A DNA stretch of 64,000 nt from Euryodendron excelsum (lineage: Eukaryota > Streptophyta > Magnoliopsida > Ericales > Pentaphylacaceae): assembly GCA_033060915.1 (NCBI GenBank), contig CM065394.1, positions 26,287,001 to 26,351,000 on the forward strand, written 5' to 3'. Under the pieces are notes generated by a model that saw nothing but the letters and a program-made list of their open reading frames with translations, had not been told where the DNA came from and searched no databases. The position numbers were made by a program, and so were the translations under genes. This document shows, piece after piece, positions 61,104 to 64,000 of this stretch (positions within the stretch are counted from its first letter, which is position 1; every line of letters starts with the position of its first letter).

Positions 61104-64000
61104 TGTCGCGCCTCGGTTTTTGGCATGTCCAAAGCCCTTTCGGCTCTGACACAAAAAGCACGAAACTCTGTCACTAGAACTCGTCCTCCTAGAAGGACAA
61201 GTGCGACTAGGTTTGAAAATTGGTTTGATTAAAGGTTTTTTTAGAAAAATAGGAGTCGCCACCTAACTTGATTAAGGTGAGTTAGGGCGCCTAAAGCTAA
61301 GTGTTAATTCGACAGATTAAGCTTAGAGTTTTTGAAGATTTCCTCAAAAGAGGGTTTTTAGGAAAAATAGGTTGTTTGGCAACCTTTGGAAATATTTAAG
61401 CCCCTTTTGAAAATAACTCCATTTTGGTCTTTCGAAAACAGAAATTTATGGTCCGGGGGTTGGTTACGTGTAAGGAAGATATCCTAAGATCATCACCCTA
61501 CCCCGCCCTTTCGGTACCTACATGTCTAATCACCCTTTTGTTCACTCACTAGAATAACAGGCTACCATTGTCCACTTAATGTTCACTTTCGAATTTTGAA
61601 AATAGGGTTTAGTCATCACTCTTTGGATGGATGATGCGTGATGTAAGTTTTTGGAAGAATTTTAAAAATGATGAGGGTTTTGAAGGAGTTTGGAATAGAA
61701 ACTTTGAATTGATTGGAATTTTTGAAAAAGGGATTGAAGTTGAAATAAAAGTTATGACTGCACCATTTTAGGTTGCTTACGTATCTCATTTGGCGAGAAT
61801 CAGGTCAATTGTAGTTCGGGCAAGAGCCCGATGGAGACTAGGCGCATTAGGGCCTTTGGAAGGTTTGAAGACACTGTGGGGTATTTGAAAAGTTTAAGAC
61901 ACTTTGAGGTTTTTGGAAAAATCTAAAACACTTTAAGGTCTTTGAAAATTGAAGACCCTTAGAGGTCTTTGGAAGTTTTGACTTGAAATTGAATGGTGAA
62001 GTGTCTTGAAAGTGATCTTGGAACCCCTTAAGGGAGTTTTGGAAAAAGGCTTTGTCATGAATCAAGAGAACTTGAAAGTATTTTTGAAGTCTTGTTTTGA
62101 AAACCTTAGAGGAATGTTTTGATGAATTAGTTTTGGAAAGTGGCTTTTGGAAATGGCTAAGGGTTTGAAATCTTAGTATGGACAACCTTAGGGGTTGTTC
62201 TTGATTTATCACTTTCCCTTGGAATCTCTAACCATGAGGGGGCTAGGGACACCTTAGGTTTGTGATCTTTTGAAAGCATTTTTGGAAGTGTCTTGAAGAT
62301 GGAGTGTAAGAACATTTAAAGAGTTTATGGAATTGGTTTTTTTGAAATCATGAGAGTAGGGAGTTTTGGAAAAATAGGTTATGAGAATAGTTTGAAAATT
62401 TAATGACCATTTAGAAGAGGGTTCAAGAATTGGAACCTTGAAGTGTATTAACCTCAATAGGGTTGGCCTAGGATTAGGGGTAACCTAAGGTCAACTAACT
62501 TGGGTTAGGTTAGCCTAGGGTTAAGATGACCTATGGTTAACTAACTTGGGTTAGGTTAACCTAGGGTTAAGATGACCTATGGTTAACTAATCAAGGTTAG
62601 GTTAACCTAGGGTTAAGGTGACCTAGGGTTAAGTAACTAGGGTAAGGTTAACCTAAGGTTAGGATTACTTAGGGTTAGGTTAATCTAAGGTGAGTGAACT
62701 AGGATTAGGCTAACCTAAGGTGGGGCAACTAGGGTCAAGTTAACCTAGGGTTGGGCAACTAGGATCAAGTTAACCTAGGGTTAGTCAACTAGGGTCAAGT
62801 TAACTTAGGGTTAGATTGGAGAATGGTTTTGAAAGTTGTTTTGATGCATTATTGGAGAGAGTTTTGAAAAATAAAACATGATATGCAATGGACTTTGGTT
62901 GGCGATCTTTTGAAGATCATTTCCATGAAAATTTTGACTCTAGCCAAGAGTATGGTTTGCATGGTTGGTGTGTGGAAACCATTCCAAGGAAGGTTTCCTC
63001 ATGACCATTATAACCATAATCTTGACAAGAGTGTAAAGGGTCCAAAAATCAATATAGCGATTGATAACTTTTTAAGGCACCATTTTTAATGCAAAGATGG
63101 AGAGAATGCATTTTTAAAAATTATCTTTGGAGAAGGATTTTGAAAACCATTTCTCAAGGGAACCATTCCATCAAGAGAGGGTTCATATGGCCAAACAAAA
63201 GAGAGACCACTCAAAAGAGGGTTCCATGGGGCCATTCCAACCACTACACTTAAAAGAATAGAAATCTTGAAAATTAGATAATTAGAAAGCAATCCTTATG
63301 CAAATTAAAATGTCATGAGACCAAAATGAAAGTTAGGGGATTTGTAGGAGGTCTTCTAAGGCATAATTTCTAAAATCTCATCCTACACTTCAAGGGGTCA
63401 ACTGTTGAAATAATTTTTGAAAGAAATATAGAGCTTGGAGATGGCATGAAAATAAGAGCAATGTAAGTATTCTAGAGCATGACAATAAGCATAAAATGAA
63501 GCCAAGCATACAAAACATGATCAAAATAGTGATATGCAAGGGGTCATGATTACATACAAGACTTTTAGGTTACACCACATAAATAAGGAGCTCTTAGGCC
63601 ATACCTTCTTAAAGTAGGCTAGTGAGAGATCCCCCTACACGGTGGCTCTCACTTGCTTTCCTCTAGGCATGATCTAAGAGCCCTCTTGGCTCAAGCATGT
63701 AAGAAAGGGGGGTTGAAGATGAGGGTTAAAATAGAGAATAGCCTAAGTAGGCTAGGAGGGAGAAGAAAAGAATAGGGGAAGAAAAATATAAAAAGATTAC
63801 CACCTTTTGCCTTCAACACACTTTTAGTCTTCAAGGGATGCTTTGATGGGAGCTTGAATGACTTCAAGAAGGCTTAGAGGGCTGGTAGGGAGTGTTTGAT
63901 GGTGCATAAGGCTTTATATGTGAAGTATATAAGCTTGTGGATGATGGAACCTAAGCTAAGTGTTGGAGGGATGAAGTGTGTATAGAGATTCGCAGTTCTG
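61104..64000 (+). mobile_element. Start of a long Ogre/Tat-like LTR, runs off the right edge
   Basis: A sharp switch from copia protease to non-coding DNA occurs at 61104, where the sequence starts TGTCGCGCCTCGG. Motifs AGGAGTCGCCACC (about 61250) and CTTACGTATCTC...GAATCAGGTCAA (about 61780-61810) are, in my recollection, typical of Ogre-type Ty3/gypsy LTRs, which can be several kb long. The preceding GGTAC (61099-61103) would be the target duplication. Most of it is rich in TTTTGGAA-type motifs; a minisatellite sits at 62450-62820. No coding frame is supported. Orientation is taken from the TG start. Confidence 0.6.
62450..62820. repeat. Minisatellite with GGTTAACCTAGGGTTA core
   Basis: Degenerate tandem units: first of about 50-55 bp (GGTTAGGTTAACCTAGGG with GGTTAACTAACTTG), then shorter units with the core CAACTAGGGTCAAGTTAACC. 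Seven or more units can be counted. Confidence 0.8.

Noticed and set aside
61847..62457. Minus-strand frames in the right-hand LTR
   Set aside because: Low-complexity products of TTTTGGAA-rich DNA, with no domain.
62450..62820. Interstitial telomere repeat
   Set aside because: The unit is long and degenerate with a GGTTAACCTAGGGTTA core, not TTTAGGG in tandem.

Overview
This window is nuclear DNA from a flowering plant, most likely a core eudicot. The protein genes have many introns with AT-rich plant-type splice sites. Their closest recognisable relatives are Arabidopsis families: plant ABCA half-size transporters, a PLS-class PPR protein, an IQ67-domain (IQD) protein and an extracytoplasmic aldose 1-epimerase. 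The space between genes holds plant Ty3/gypsy and Ty1/copia LTR elements and MITEs. I cannot name the species.

Layout: (1) 1-3595 is the 5' end of a minus-strand Ty3/gypsy element (LTR, primer binding site, broken gag-protease, start of RT) that runs off the left edge. (2) 3596-11409 has no gene. It is dominated by a direct tandem duplication of about 2.4 kb (5084-7464 and 7465-10604); the second copy was later hit by an LTR element now reduced to a 765-bp solo LTR. (3) 11410-13924 (+) is a five-exon aldose 1-epimerase gene, 359 aa. (4) 15673-28036 (-) is an 18-exon ABCA7-type transporter, 951 aa. (5) 28037-34686 is the divergent spacer between two ABCA genes and carries nested MITEs. (6) 34687-42844 (+) is a 16-exon ABCA2-type transporter, 964 aa, with one GC-AG intron and a Mutator-type MITE in intron 1. 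(7) 43305-45167 (-) is an intronless PLS-type PPR protein, 620 aa, tail to tail with ABCA2. (8) 46751-52786 (-) is a six-exon IQD31-type calmodulin-binding protein, 575 aa, with a probable 5'-UTR exon near 55.8 kb. (9) 56.2-64 kb is a transposon nest: a decayed Ty1/copia gag-protease (+) interrupted by a 1.5-kb insert, then truncated by the start of a long Ogre/Tat-like LTR at 61104 that carries a minisatellite.

The five cellular genes look intact when spliced; I checked the exon phases of the four multi-exon genes by hand. The neighbourhood epimerase - ABCA7-type - ABCA2 matches what I recall of the Arabidopsis chromosome 3 ABCA cluster. It therefore looks like an old conserved block, here with only one ABCA3-8-type member. 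The genes do not form a pathway: two membrane transporters, a sugar mutarotase of the secretory route, an organelle RNA factor and a cytoskeleton/calmodulin scaffold. I found no new biochemical system. The most informative observations concern genome structure: nested MITEs with perfect target duplications and an in-window empty-site paralogue, a dated solo LTR, a GC-AG intron, a very small last coding exon, and an uncharacterised insert with a cluster of TTCGAAC motifs.
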